NCBI GenBank assembly: GCA_002633025.1 | Contig: NMRB01000313.1 | Location: 368,246-432,245 of the forward strand | DNA length: 64,000 nucleotides | Direction of reading: 5' to 3' | DNA from: Notospermus geniculatus | Lineage: Eukaryota; Nemertea; Pilidiophora; Heteronemertea; Lineidae | In this document: in pieces, positions 1 to 11,466 of the stretch | How positions within the stretch are numbered: position 1 is the first letter of the stretch | Layout of the letters: each line of letters begins with the position of its first letter | Notes under the pieces: model-generated | Seen by the model: only the letters and a program-made list of their open reading frames with translations | Databases searched by the model: none | Told to the model about the DNA's origin: nothing | Program-made: the position numbers and the translations under genes

Positions 1-438
1 TCGACGCAAGACCATCGGCGTCCGACGCGCGATCAAAATCTGGACGCCGACCTAATGAAGTAGGCTTATGTCGGCGTACAGATTTTGATCGTGCGTCGGA
101 CGCCGATGGTCTTGCGTCGAAGTATAAACTAGGCTTAATTCATACTTCGACGCACGACCATCGCCGGCGACCGACGCGCGATCGTAAGTTTCACGCCGAC
201 CCCGTCGTGCGATTTGGTCGGCGTCCGATTGCAAGGCTGTAATTACTTGAGTACGCTGGACTATGAATCAATTCCGCGAAGTCGGCCTCCAGATTTGATC
301 GTGCGTCGGACGCCGATGGTCTTGCGTCGACATGGTCGAAGTATGAACTGGGCTTATGAATCAATTCCACGAAATCGGTTTCCAGATTTGATCGGGCGTC
401 GGACGCCGATGGTCTTGCGTCGGGGTATAAACTAGGCT
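1..438. repeat. GC-rich inverted and tandem repeat block
   Basis: The motif GGCGTCCGACGC with its flanks occurs first inverted (1-55 against 60-122) and then as direct copies ending near 345 and 420, about 93 bp apart. Each copy is followed by a GTATAAACTAGGCT-like tail. It reads as a decayed fold-back element with a partial tandem duplication. No protein family is recognised in it. Confidence 0.6.
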
Positions 439-1064
439 TTAGGGTGGGTATACACTAGAGCCGTCATCGCAATGCGTTCGCGCATATGCGTCGTCGCAAA
501 AATTGAACCAATAGAAAAATTAAGGGTTGACCACATTGTTGCGTTGCGTTTGGTATCGGTTGCGTTATCGCTTTTCGTTGCCGCAAGAATTGGAAATTTC
601 CCAATTTTTAACGCGCTGCACAGGCCAACGCATTGCCTGGAGATGGTGAATGCCACATCTTTCTAGCCATCATGTTATTTTAGCTCTGGAATTCTCTTGA
701 AACATTCTTCTTTCCTTTTTCTTTTGCGGAGCATGGGATGGAGCCAACAGTCCCTGGGTTTCCTCCCCAAACCAACGCGATCAAAGCCACCAGCCACCAT
801 CTTCCTCGTTCTCTTCCTCCTCCATCATTTGCATGACGGCCTCGAGATCAATTGCTTCCTCGTCCATGGCTGTATTGGAAAAGGACACCAGAAAATTTTT
901 CGTCTGCTTTTATACTGCGTTCTAGCATACGTTACGTGTTTTTATGCACAAACGCACAATCTATTGCAGTTAAAATTCGCACATAGTGTGTGCAGGCACA
1001 AATGCGATGACGCGAGCGTTGCCGCATGCGCCAGCGCAACGGCTCTAGTGTATACCCACCCTAA
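439..1064. mobile_element. Inverted-repeat DNA element, possibly PIF/Harbinger-related
   Basis: The ends are near-perfect inverted repeats: TTAGGGTGGGTATACACTAG at 439 and its complement ending in CCCACCCTAA at 1064. The interior keeps a small acidic open frame on the minus strand (867 to 781) that ends in Gly-Gly-Trp-Trp-Leu and a stop. Acidic N-termini followed by a Trp-Trp motif occur in some Harbinger transposases, so a deleted Harbinger copy is possible. The TTA/TAA at the ends fits that superfamily's 3-bp target preference. The family name is inference; the inverted ends are seen directly. Confidence 0.6.
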
Positions 1065-2205
1065 GGGTAGGAACACACCTAACGCGATTCGCATGCGATT
1101 GGGCGACGCATGCGTCAACGCAATTGTTTGCGTGCAGTGCGGCGGAAAATAACAAAGGCGTTGTCGCATGCGTCAACGAATCGCGTTAGGTGTGTTCCTA
1201 GCCTTAGGGTAGGAACACACCTAACGCGTTATCGCAATGCGATTTGCGTTGCGTTGACGCAACAAAAATGAACAAGTTGAAAAACGAAGGGTTGAACAGA
1301 CTATTCACATTGCGTTGGGTGTCGGTTGCGTTGTCGCTGTGCGTTGTTTTAAAAATGGAAAAATCTTCATTTCATGCGGCAACGCACAGGCCAACGCATT
1401 TCATTTGGAAGGTGAAGGACGTATTTCCAACACTTCTGCCAGCGGAAGACCAGGAAGCACGTCATTTGCCAAGGTTGGTATAATAAAAACACACTTTATT
1501 TGCGACTGGAGTAATTTTAGATCACGTGATTCCACCCATCTCGCCGTTCATCAATAATAATACATCATGTGACCTAAAATTACCCCAGTCACATGGTATT
1601 ATACCTACTCCTACCTTGATTCTGCATAATAAGGGTGTTCAAGATAAGTCAGGGGTCCCAGTAGACGTATAGGCTAATGATTGATCATTTTGCGTGTAAC
1701 TGCTTCAATTCAGTTATGCCAGTGAAGGGGTACGCACCCTCCATCGCATGGAACAAACGCGTATAGTGTGGACACCGACAATTGCGATATCGCAAGCGAT
1801 GCTGCATGCGTCAACGCATCGCGTTGTGTGTCCCTACCCTAACGCGATTCGTTGACGCATGCGGCAACGCCTTTGTTATTTTACGCCGCACTGCACGCAA
1901 ACAAAGGTTTTGACGCATGCGTTGCCGTATCGCATGCGAATCGCGTCAGGTGTGTCCCTACCCTTAAGCTTAGCGCACATGTGGAAAATAACAAAGGCGT
2001 TGTCGCATGCGTCATCGAATCGCGTTAGGTGTGTCCCTAGCCTTAGGTGTGTCCCTACCCTAACGCGATTCGTCGACGCATGCGGCAACGCCTTTGTTAT
2101 TTTCCGCCGCAATGCACGCAAACAAAGGTTTTGACGCATGCGTTGCCCTATCGCATGCGAATCGCTTCAGGTGTGTCCCTACCCTTAGGTGTGTCCCTAC
2201 CCTTA
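1062..2205. mobile_element. Cluster of nested short MITEs (GGGTAGGAACACACCTAACG family)
   Basis: Several copies of an end sequence GGGTAGGAACACACCTAACG and its complement are packed together. The clearest units are 1062-1206, about 145 bp and almost fully palindromic, and 1203-1842, which has the same ends around a longer interior. More end fragments follow to 2205. All share internal GCATGCG and GTTGACGC words. Adjacent units share the TTA/TAA at their borders, which suggests nested or back-to-back insertion. Open frames here are by-products of the repeats. Confidence 0.65.
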
Positions 2206-2816
2206 ACGGTACTGCTCCCTTGCTTCCGTCTGCGGTCGGCGGTCCAGTATATCCTTCACCTCGCTGGTAGACGTGGTTCCAGGTTTCACCGCTCACACAT
2301 CGTTCTACTAGTGGTGGAACCTGGACGCAGTCTACCTCTCTTATAACTGTGCGAGGTCAGTAACTTGAGAACGGCAAGAAAATCCATGTTGAAGGGAAGA
2401 TTTTTCATTTTGCAAACTTAAAGGGGCACGGTAGGCCTATTCCTTCCCTATCCTGCGCTAAACATACCCGCGTTAGGGAAACCTCTATTGACGTGTTGTT
2501 AAACTACCGCTTATCAGCCTCGCCCCATGTATGTAGAGGAACTCTTGTTCCTATGGTACATGTATAATTGCAGCTATCCACGTGCGCATTGTATTGTGAT
2601 TATACATTCTCCAACATTGGGGCGAAATGCATAACTAGGTATTGAAGAATGACGCCATCACCGCCGGCTGACGACAAAATGTGGCAATATTGTGCCTCTT
2701 CAAAGAACTGTTCGACGCAGGGTGACCCAAAATGATTGCAACCCATATAAGTGCCTGCCATTTCTTGAACTGATGATGGAATTCCTTCATTTTTCGCACA
2801 CATTAATTGGATGTTA
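2206..2816. other. Unassigned interval
   Basis: I see no recognisable gene or repeat in this stretch. A 67-codon open frame on the minus strand (2803 to 2600) matches no family I know and has no convincing splice context. Confidence 0.4.
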
Positions 2817-2819
2817 GAA

Positions 2820-3390
2820 CAATTACCTCCTAAAAATTTGAGCTCTTTAGTCCATGTGGTCTAGATTTTATCGCCTTTCCAAAATGTGCTCCAAATGTTC
2901 GCCTCGGCGCCTCAGACACTCCTGAATGCGGCGAGGGAAATCAGACGAGGCTCACTTTCCCCCCTCTGGTCATGTGAACAACAAAAACTGTATTTTCTGG
3001 GGGACAGCACCACAAGAAGACGTTCCGCAGCGCCCACTACACTAAGTGAAATGTACTGATTGGGTGGCCATTTCAAAGCAGGGCATCGTTGGACCTTTTT
3101 GGTTTGAAGACGAAAACAAGAGGTCCGTCAGGGTCAACACGGAACGTTATCTCGAGGTCCTAAAGAAGTTCTGGAATAGATTTGGGAGACGTGTTGGTGT
3201 CACTCATGAGGAACAGTGGTTCATGCAGGGACGGGGCCACCCGGCACACTTCAAACCAAACATTTGGAGCACATTTTGGAAAGGCGATAAAATCTTGACC
3301 GCATGGACTAAAGAGCTCAAATTTTCAGGACTGATGAATTGTATACACTTCAAACTAATGCAAAGAAAGAGAAAGCACAAAAATTGACAC
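2820..3390 (+). pseudogene. Broken mariner/Tc1-type transposase fragments in inverted arrangement
   Basis: An open frame from 3046 to 3387 matches the middle of mariner-family DDE transposases: a GIVGPFWFED segment, then RVNTERYLEVLKKFW, then a decayed version of the usual QQDGAPPH catalytic motif reading MQGRGHPAH. The frame upstream of 3046 is already broken (FWGTAP-like residues in other frames), so this is a remnant, not a working enzyme of the usual 340-350 residues. About 70 bp near its 3' end (3258-3330) recur in reverse complement at 2830-2900, next to another inverted piece of transposase end. The two copies therefore face each other. Confidence 0.7.
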
Positions 3391-3618
3391 ACAGAATGAT
3401 GATAAACAGGAAGTCAATTTCCAGAATCTTAGCAAATTTTCGACCCCAACCGAGGTCTTCTTCAGGCTGGTACTTTCAAGTCGAGCTACCAGAAGTGTAA
3501 GGTGCCATTTACACTTCTGGTAGGTCGACTTGAACGTGCCAGCCTGAAGAAGACCCCGGTTGGGGTCGAAAATTTGCTAAGATTCTGGAAATTCAGTGAC
3601 TTCCTGTTTATCAACACA
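3384..3618. mobile_element. Fold-back MITE with GACCCCAACCGAGGTCTTCTT arms
   Basis: Arms 3384-3500 and 3509-3618 are reverse complements of each other almost end to end, with a loop of about 8 bp. The arms carry the segment TTTTCGACCCCAACCGAGGT. Single-arm fragments of the same family lie at 39403-39452 and 43172-43218. There is no coding capacity. Confidence 0.75.
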
Positions 3619-5041
3619 CCGAAACACGTAATGTGTAAAAACCAGCCATGGGCGCAGCCATCTTTGATGCAATGCATTGTGTGTCTATAAATTAGCCCGG
3701 ACTCTACCTACCCAAAAACTCGCAAGAAAAAAGTATAACATGCATGACCACCTAAAACCTTAAATAAGCACATTTTTGGGGTTTGGCTCCCCTACTATAA
3801 TGTCCATCAACAAGGAAATTGGCAGGGCTCCTCGGGTCGGCAAGCCAACGAAACCCAAAAGCCGAGACCCCAGGCTCGCAAACTCTAGTCGTCCAATTAT
3901 TCTAAGATTTGTACGATATGACATGAAGTTTGCCGTTATCAGAGCCAGGTGGAAGCTCAAGGTCACTGGCTTGGTGATCCGTGAGGATCTGACATCTTTC
4001 CGGAAACATCTACTGTACTCCGCGCGAGCTATAGGCCTACCTAGAGTCTCGTCAGTGTGGTCTAATAATGTGAAGGCAAAAATAGATAAAGACCAAAAAT
4101 ATACCACTCTGAAACAGCCCAGCCCAAGGGTTTTAGTTATTTTTTTAAATAATAGATGGCGCATGCTCAAAAAAGTTGCAAAAATCTAAAATCTTTTGGC
4201 ACCAAAATATAGGCAGGGGCACAAGGAATACTAATCACAACTTTGTTTGCAAATCCATGCGTTCCCTAATGAGTAATTAGCAATTAAAGGGTCCTGCGCC
4301 ACCTATATTTAAAAAATGAACTCAACGTGCTGGTCCATGCCAGTCTGAGGTATAGTCATCTATTTAAAGATTGATATCTCTGAAACTAGTAGATGGATTT
4401 GATTGAATTTTATACTGCTTGTTGCCAGTGTCTAATTCTTTGACTTGGTGCAGTAACTTTCAGATCTTCCAAGTTTTTAGGGAGACAGCTGCCAATTTTA
4501 CGCTTTTCAACGTTGAGAGTGGTACATTTTTGGTCTTTATCTATTTTTGGTGAAGGTGATGTTGAAAAACTTAGCGCCATTGCTGCTGTCGGGTCATAAA
4601 CGTTTTTATTCATAATGCCTTTAGATGTGCTGAGTTGCCTTTTCTTTCAGTCTGATAGCTGTAAAAATCATTTTGTGTCATTCTTCCTCCTCGTTTACCA
4701 ATCCTTCTGATCTGGGTCAGTCTCGCCTCACCACCTTGCAGTCTCGCAGGTGTTGCGATATCGCACGTGCAGCGTACAGACAGTAAGAGGCTCCTATCCT
4801 TGTACCGGCACAATGTTTCTCGCTAATCATCCCACGTGTGTGACGTACATGTAATTCAATCTCGCAGTTGATGCGAGGTAACGCAACATGAGAAGGAGAT
4901 GAGAGGGTGTTAGTGAATAGCACGCAACGCAACCTAAGAGGTCTCTTGTTGCCCCTGGAAGTATCCTCGCACAGGACTGCGAGAACGCAAGTTGCAAGAC
5001 TTTAGTGAATAGGATATCTCAGTGAGATATTTACATGAAAT
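3619..5041. other. Mostly unassigned; contains one distant inverted repeat
   Basis: Two 38-bp segments, 4077-4114 and 4511-4549, are near-perfect reverse complements (core GATAAAGACCAAAAAT) and may be the ends or arms of an old element of about 470 bp. The 137-codon frame across 3776-4189 has no recognisable domain and an equally long frame on the other strand, so I do not call it a gene. Confidence 0.5.
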
Positions 5042-5862
5042 AGTCCATGGACCATGTGCTCACTCGTTTGGATATACAGTGTAATGACAGAGAGAGGTAC
5101 ATGTCAGTTATGAGCAATCTGGGTCAAGTCATTCCCAAGTTGCAGGACTTCAATGATTGTTGGGTTATGCCGCCTGGCGGCCATATTGGATGTCCGATCG
5201 GGCCAAAATTTCACCTGCACATAAAGGTCATCTGGAGGGAGCCACATAGCACATTTGAGCGCTCTGGGTCAAGTCGTTCCTGAGTTATAGCACAGTTGAT
5301 GATTTTCAGGTTACGCCACCTGGCGGCCATATTGGAAGTTTAATCAGACCAAAATTTGACGTGCTTGTAAAGGTCACCTAGAGGGAGGTTAATATCAAGT
5401 TCGAGAACTCTGGGTCAAGCCGTTCCTGAGTTATGGCACTTGGTCGATTTTCAGGTTACGCCACCTGGCGGCCATATTGGATGTCCGATCGGACCGAAAC
5501 TCGGTAGTTTTGAAGGTACCCCTCTAATACATGTTTATGCAAGATATGAGGATGCTCGGTGAAATAATGAAGACCTGTGGCAGGTTTGTCACTTTTGTCG
5601 AACTTTGACCTCTGTGACCTTGAAAAGTAGGTCAAATCAAAAACCCATTATATATGTTATGTATCCTAATTAGATACACCCATGATAAAAATTTGGAGAC
5701 GATCAAGTCATTAGTTCAGGAGTTATTGCACTTTTTGTGTTTTTGGTTTTGGCCACCTGGAGGCCAAGCCAAGAATCGAAACGGACCGAAACTTGGTGTC
5801 ATAGGCCGTCTGACCTAGGGATATATATGTACTAAGTTTCAGATCAATAGCTCCAGCGGTTA
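5042..5862 (+). repeat. Dispersed repeat, copy A, with about 145-bp internal periodicity
   Basis: This segment starts near GTCCATGGACCATGTGCTCA and runs to an AGCTCCAGCGGTTACG-like end. It matches 28785-29581 over its whole length with scattered differences. Inside, a unit holding CACCTGGCGGCCATATTGGA and a GGGTCAAG..GTTCCTGAGTTAT segment repeats at about 5167, 5312 and 5457. No open frame is conserved between the two copies, so it is probably non-coding or the remains of a long repeat family. Confidence 0.8.
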
Positions 5863-6079
5863 CGGAGCCCAAACAACAATATTCATGTCAATGGCACCCT
5901 CACTTATGGCCCAGTTACGGAGCATTGACTACTGTGGCCAATGAGGCCACCATACGGCAGTCGTTTGTTGGCACCTTCCACTGTTCGGATCTATTTTTGT
6001 ACAAAAACATAAGACGTTTCTTCTTGATATGCCAAGGAAAAACAAGAAAAATGGAAAAAAACAAAAAATCACGAGTGTG

Positions 6080-6150
6080 GTCACGCAAGTTTCGAACCCG
6101 CGCCATTGGGGTTGCTGGTCCATCACTCTTCGCACTGCCCTAATCAACTG
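6080..6150 (-). repeat. tRNA-like SINE fragment
   Basis: Read on the minus strand, the sequence has a B-box-like GGTTCGAAACT preceded by GGGCAGTGCGAAGAGTGATGG, which resembles a decayed tRNA head. No acceptor stem closes it, so it is a SINE remnant or chance similarity, not a tRNA gene. Confidence 0.35.
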
Positions 6151-6694
6151 GCTGCAGATATACGGTGGGAATTTATTAACTGGTTCAGGACAATGCAGGT
6201 TACTCGTCGTTTTAAGCCAAACTTGGCGTATTGTTTGGCAAACCAGGGTCGATAAATAACCACTTTCTTCTGAAAATCGCTTGTAGGTGGCCCCTTTCCG
6301 CAAGGCCCCCCTCCACTAAACGATATTTTCTGTCCTGCCAGCTGCTCTGGGAGCGCTGCATAATTAATGAGCTAGACGTGCATCCAAGACAGTACGCTTA
6401 CTGCATACACAGCAGGTAACTGTGCAAATAAACAGTTCGATGCCTTTAACGCCGTCTTAAAATCTTCGTTGGAGGCATAGCCTACTCCCAATCTCAACTT
6501 TTCGATGCCTTTTGGCGAGGGCTGCGACGGCGAGTCGGAGGACGCCATCTTCATCTTCTGTTTGCATAATTAATGGGGTCTAATTAATATTCATTATTGT
6601 CTGCTTGCCATCTAAGACCAAATTTCTGTAATTCGGCAAGCATTTGCTTGCCAAATAACCACTTCCTATTTGGTAAATATCTGATGTTCATTAA

Positions 6695-7080
6695 TTGTTT
6701 TTTTTGTTTCCTTTGTTGTTTCAGAGGCCGAAGCGTTGGATCCATATCCTACTCCGCCACTTAGCCCTTTCTCTCCCAGCCTCTTCAGGGTTCAGAGAAG
6801 GCAGGCCTCTGGCCCCCGGTTCGGGAGAGGGCACTATCTCCCCACCCTCCAGTAAAGACCATCCTTGGAGAAGGGAGGTGCTGGGCCCCCAAGTAACCCA
6901 ACCCACCCACCCCTACGCCGCCGAACGGACCCCCACCTGCCCCAGCCCGCCCGACCTGCGGAGGTGGGTCTCCACACAGGGCCCATCTTCCGAGCTAAAA
7001 CGGGCGGCCTATTATCATTAAAGGTCCCCTACCCTTCCCAATTTTCTCCGTCCTGTGCTGCCTTCAGAATCTGATGCACC
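6695..7080 (+). other. GC-rich segment with an exon-like start, function unknown
   Basis: A long pyrimidine tract ending in TTGTTTCAG at about 6724 looks like a splice acceptor. The next 350 bp are much richer in C and Pro codons than the surroundings. The frame after the acceptor reads EAEALDPYPTPPLSPF and stops within about 45 codons, while other frames stay open to 7021 and 7074. This may be a frameshifted exon or simply a compositional island. No family is recognised. Confidence 0.25.
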
Positions 7081-7517
7081 CATCACCAAATCCACTCCCA
7101 TAACGCCCCTTCCGACGATTCCCTTTCGCCTTCCCCCTGCAGTCTCTCATTTCCACCTCCACTTTCCACAAGGATGTGCGCCCTTAAAATTGAGGGGCAA
7201 GAAGGTCCCGGGGCTGTAGTTCTGAGTGAAGTTGTATTGCACGGAACACGTCTATACTTGAATGTTTGATCATGGTGTCATCAGGAAGTTTGGAAGACAG
7301 GTAGCTTAACTGTTTGATGATTTTCCGCCAGTTATACCTTCTTCAAAACAACAAAAAAGTGGGCCGGGGTGAAACGTAAATCTGATGATTGCTTATCAAC
7401 TGATAGTATTGTTTATGTCATACTAGTATGTACTAGTCACTTGACATCGATAATTTCTGTCTGACTTTGCACTCGACATATCGACCTCATGTTGACAAGA
7501 ATTGTCTTTACTATATA
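7081..7517. other. Unassigned interval
   Basis: No gene or repeat is recognised between the GC-rich segment and the next MITE. Confidence 0.4.
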
Positions 7518-8261
7518 CAGGGTGTCCCAGAAAAAACGCAACAGTTACAAAAAACGCGATTGTGGGGGAACCAAATACCATAGCCACAAAAATCTAGTTT
7601 TATCTAATGCACCAGAGCATAAGCTATCAGTTCGTACCAATTGCAAGTTAATACAGTCCCGGATGGCTGCACAATAATTGTTTAATTGAGGTGGGGTAGA
7701 ATGACAATTGCTGCATATTTTCTCATCGTGAATTTCAATGCAAAATCCTCTGATGGAGGATTCCTCCATGATTCTCTGCCGAATGGGCTTTTTGACTGAT
7801 TACCTAAGCACAGGCATACAAAATTTGCCATCCCATTGGCTCTCTGCTGGTCATTTCACAACATGGTGCAGTTAACACATCAGCAGAGGTCATTTGTGGT
7901 GACTGAATATGCACAACTTGGAAGCCTTGTACCAGTCAGAAATGCATTTTAAGAGCAAGTATCTTTGTTTCTTTAAGCATACCTGAGTGTTATTCTTATG
8001 TTTTTGTTATTAAGCACGTCTGAAATCAAGTTGTTGTGTTGTTCATTATTCATGGATTGAAACATGCAGCAAATGTCATTTTACATCACCTCAGTCAAAC
8101 AATGATTGTGCAGCCATCCGGAACTGTACCAATATGAAATTGGTATGAAAATGAAGCTTATGCTCCGGCGCATCTCGCTAAGCCAACTGTTATGGCTGTG
8201 ATATTTGGTTTTTCCACAATCACGAATTTCCTAACTGTTGCGTTTTTTCTGGGACACCCTG
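7518..8261. mobile_element. Tc1/mariner-type MITE with CAGGGTGTCCCAGAAAAAAC ends
   Basis: The left end CAGGGTGTCCCAGAAAAAAC and its exact complement at the right end are each bordered by TA (7516-7517 and 8262-8263), the target duplication expected of the Tc1/mariner superfamily. The inverted similarity extends inward for close to 190 bp per arm. No transposase is present, so it is non-autonomous and was probably moved by a relative elsewhere. Confidence 0.85.
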
Positions 8262-8450
8262 TAGAGCGTTATCTGATATAGACACATTTATATTTTTTGT
8301 AAAACTACTCGGACGTTCAAGGACTTGGGAACTGAGCGCACACTTCGTGACATTAATTTTAAGGCATATGAACCGCACCTTCCGCACTGGCCATAATCAG
8401 CGAGGAAACTCGACCAGTGGACTTGTTCGCCACCGATAGAAGCTGAAGAA

Positions 8451-11336
8451 ATGGCACCAAAAGTGAAAGGTTTGTGTGTTCCTTGTTTTTGTTCCTAATA
8501 GGCGTAACTGTTGTCATTTTCGGAATTGACAAAGCTCTCCATGTATTTTGTGTTGGATACGCCTGTTCTTCTTAAGCAAGGTTCATTGGCGCACGGAATT
8601 GGTCCGGTTCATGTCCGTAAAAAATCTATCAAATGGACTTCAGCGTTGTCGTATCCGGAAAACTAGGGGCAAACGGACTGGAAACGGATTGGATCCGTGT
8701 GCCAATGAACCTTGTTTAGTCTATCTAACAAACACCTAAGTCACGTTCTGATTATTTAATATATAACGTGTAACAGTAAAGGATGTCCCCCTGTAAGAAG
8801 TGTCCGCTTCTATTGTTTCAAGGTCAAGGTCCAAGGTCACATATACCTGTAGAAACCAACCGCAGAGATTAGTATGTAACAATATGAGTTCTTCTGTTCC
8901 CAGGATACATAGGTATAGTCCTGCAGACATCCTTTCCTATCACACGACTTCTGCATAGAGTTTTGACACATAAAGAGAAAAAGGATAAAAATCACATAAA
9001 CTTCATGGCACCTGTGAATACCGAGCGTAGATTGCCAGAAGGCCTACTGGTATATCCCTTCCAACCTAGATATTTCGACATGCGTACTGCTGGCTCGCTC
9101 ATTATCATATTGGGATAACAGTGAGAAGATATATTTTATTGCTACATGTATATTGCAGGTCTGCTGGAACGGCTGAACGATGCTGAATATGTGATAGTAG
9201 GAGAGGGCTATGTGTTCGAGTTCGAGCGGCGAGGTTACCTATCTGCCGGACCATTCACACCACAGGTTGTTTTAGAGCATCCCCATCTGGTTAAATCCAT
9301 GCATGAGGAGTTTGTCCATGCTGGAAGTGACGTCACACTGGCATTAACGGTAGAGACATTACAAACATTGTTTTCATTCCTGGTTGCTATCCATGTGAAA
9401 AAAACATAATCACAGGTCAGAATGTTTGCTGTCGTACTTCAATGCTCAATGGCGTATTTTTGGAAAGCCCTCGAAACTCCAAGGTGAACGCCAAACCCAT
9501 TATTCGATGTCGCTAAGACAGTACCAAACAAAATAAGAGACGTTCGCGTTGACGTTTCGCTTAAACTCATACGTTCATGAGAGCGAGCCTAGCGGTCGAT
9601 TCGTGATTTTGTTCGAGCACGAGTTACGAATGTCACGTGAAAGTGATACGCGTCAATGTTAAATAATAGGGTGTTTTCGATGACGCACGGTTAGTGTGAC
9701 GACTACGGATAGTGGTCGTGACGTCATAATTTCTTGCGCACTCGTGACGTTTTACGCCATCGCGCTAGTCGTAATCGTGTCGTCTGCACGGATAGCAGCG
9801 CTGCTACTCGTAAGGAAGAAAAAGATAGCTATAGACCAATAGCACCAAATATTGGTATTTGTCGAAATAATTTGAGTTCTACTGATTCACTTGATATTGG
9901 ACACTTCATTTGTTCAACGAGTTTTGATGGTTAACTTCGCCCATATTCGGCATTTTTGAAAAAAAAGCGCAGCATCCACTGCACGTAACCGTGCAAGTGC
10001 GTCGTTTCTTCGAAACCGATCCTACTCTCCGTTACGACGTTTACCGACACGGTTAGCTAATCGTAGTCGTCGCACTAACCGTGCGTCGTCGAAACCACCC
10101 TATTATGATTGGTGATCGACTCTGACCATAAGACGTTCTTGGTTCACCTGTGAGCCTACGTCATCAAGCACTGTCCCTCGTCGTTCTCGTTAGACAATCA
10201 TTGGGTTATCCGCGGTAAAGCAGACAACGCGAGAATATGCGTGTGTTTAAACTTATAGTACACACACGCCACCTATTATTCATGACGATTCAAGGTGTGA
10301 TTGGCCGTGCTTGGTGAACCACATCTCTCGAACAATGAGCCTCTATAGGTGTCACCTCTGCTCTATAAGTCATCATGTGACCAAATGGATAACCCCATAG
10401 GGGTTCATTTTGTAACCCGAGAGCTAGAGGTTGTGAGTCCGGCATTCAACCATTCGGCCACGACCCTCCACTGTAATACTATCATTTTTGATGGCGCGGG
10501 ACTTGTTTGTCTTCAGTACTACGCAAACCGAGAGAAGATGCGTATTATTGGCTGGCAAGATCGCCTGGAGGAGATGAAAAGGGAGGCCCTACGCATTGCC
10601 CGGGAAGTGGCTGACGAGACAGGCACACTGATGGCGGGAAACATCTGTAACACCACCAATTATAACCCGAATGATGAGTCTACCTGGGAGTCTGCTAGAA
10701 AATCTGTTGAAGTAAGTGCGACCATCTAGAAGAACACTATTCTACAAGCATCTTATTCTTTCCCATTTAAGAGTAGAGAGCCTTAACGAGTCTATTTCCA
10801 GTGACGAACTGTAGTATGACGAAGGAGGATGTAAAAAGTCAAAATTATCTATGTGTTTAATCGTAAAACCCATGAATATGTCTTGCATCCTTATTGGACT
10901 TGGTGTTATTATGGTGAGACTGGCTCCTTGAAGTTATGACTTGGCTCAATATTGGCTCTGATTTGTAAAGATTCGGAAATTTGCATATACATGTAATGTA
11001 AAAAAACTGGATCCATTAAAAAATGTATATGCTGTCAAAGAAAACATTTATTTGGAAAATTTGATGGAGCACACATAGCTCCGCGGCAGCGGGAGCAAAA
11101 TACTGGCCAATAACTTCAGGGTAGCTATCATGAGTATAGTCCGAAAGCATATCCTCGGCATCAATCCCTGATGTTTCAAATTTTCTAGGGACTTCGACTA
11201 CTAAACAATTCCCTTCCATTTCAGGAGCAAGCACAATGGGCTGCCGAGGGCGGTGCCGACTACATACTTGGCGAGACATTTTCCTTTTACGAGGAGGCCA
11301 AGATGGCACTGGAGGCAATTCAGAAGTATGGAAAAG
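8451..11336 (+). CDS. BHMT-like homocysteine S-methyltransferase, 5' four exons only
   Basis: Four exons join in phase: 8451-8469, 9159-9349, 10517-10711 and 11225-11336, each bounded by AG and GT. The start ATG has the context GAAGAAATGG. The product opens with MAPKVKG, then [10 protein letters not shown], a [12 protein letters not shown] strand, [30 protein letters not shown] and [20 protein letters not shown]. These are family signatures of homocysteine S-methyltransferases, which pass a methyl group to homocysteine to make methionine in a TIM-barrel domain. The EGY..FE form is the subgroup seen in invertebrates and bacteria rather than vertebrate BHMT1. About 172 residues are covered, near half the usual length. 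The later exons, with the GLNC motif and the zinc-binding cysteines of the C-terminus, are not found downstream. Introns hold two MITEs and a SINE. The gene is either truncated or continues across a mis-joined region. Confidence 0.88.
8573..8719. mobile_element. Short MITE in intron 1 of the BHMT-like gene
   Basis: The ends AAGCAAGGTTCATTGGCGCA and GTGCCAATGAACCTTGTTT are near-perfect inverted repeats, and the 147-bp body is largely self-complementary. It has no coding capacity. Confidence 0.75.
9664..10106. mobile_element. MITE in intron 2 of the BHMT-like gene
   Basis: The left arm starting ATAATAGGGTGTTTTCGA and the right arm ending TCGAAACCACCCTATTAT are inverted repeats of about 44 bp (cores GACGCACGGTTAGTG and CACTAACCGTGCGTC). 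The interior is rich in CG-containing words and codes for nothing recognisable. Confidence 0.75.
10398..10470 (-). repeat. tRNA-Leu/Ser-like SINE head
   Basis: On the minus strand the sequence GTCGTGGCCGAATGGTTGAA resembles the D arm of a class II tRNA, followed by GCCGGACTCAC and a degenerate B box. The acceptor stem and a proper T loop are lacking, so this is a tRNA-derived SINE or a decayed tRNA copy. It lies in intron 2 of the BHMT-like gene. Confidence 0.45.
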
Positions 11337-11466
11337 GTAGGCTCCATCGTTAAAGAATTTAATACAAGAAGTCCTTGCCAAGACCGTCGTCCTGCGCATG
11401 CTGGTGCATTCCAAAGAACCCCGTAGATTTCGTCGTACCGCAATAGACAGATTGCCGAAGTCGGCC

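Noticed and set aside
697-1152. 151-codon plus-strand frame
   Set aside because: It runs across the right end of a MITE into the next one, and the opposite strand makes better sense as a transposon remnant.
3760-4189. Overlapping frames of 136 and 137 codons on opposite strands
   Set aside because: Neither has a recognisable domain or splice context.
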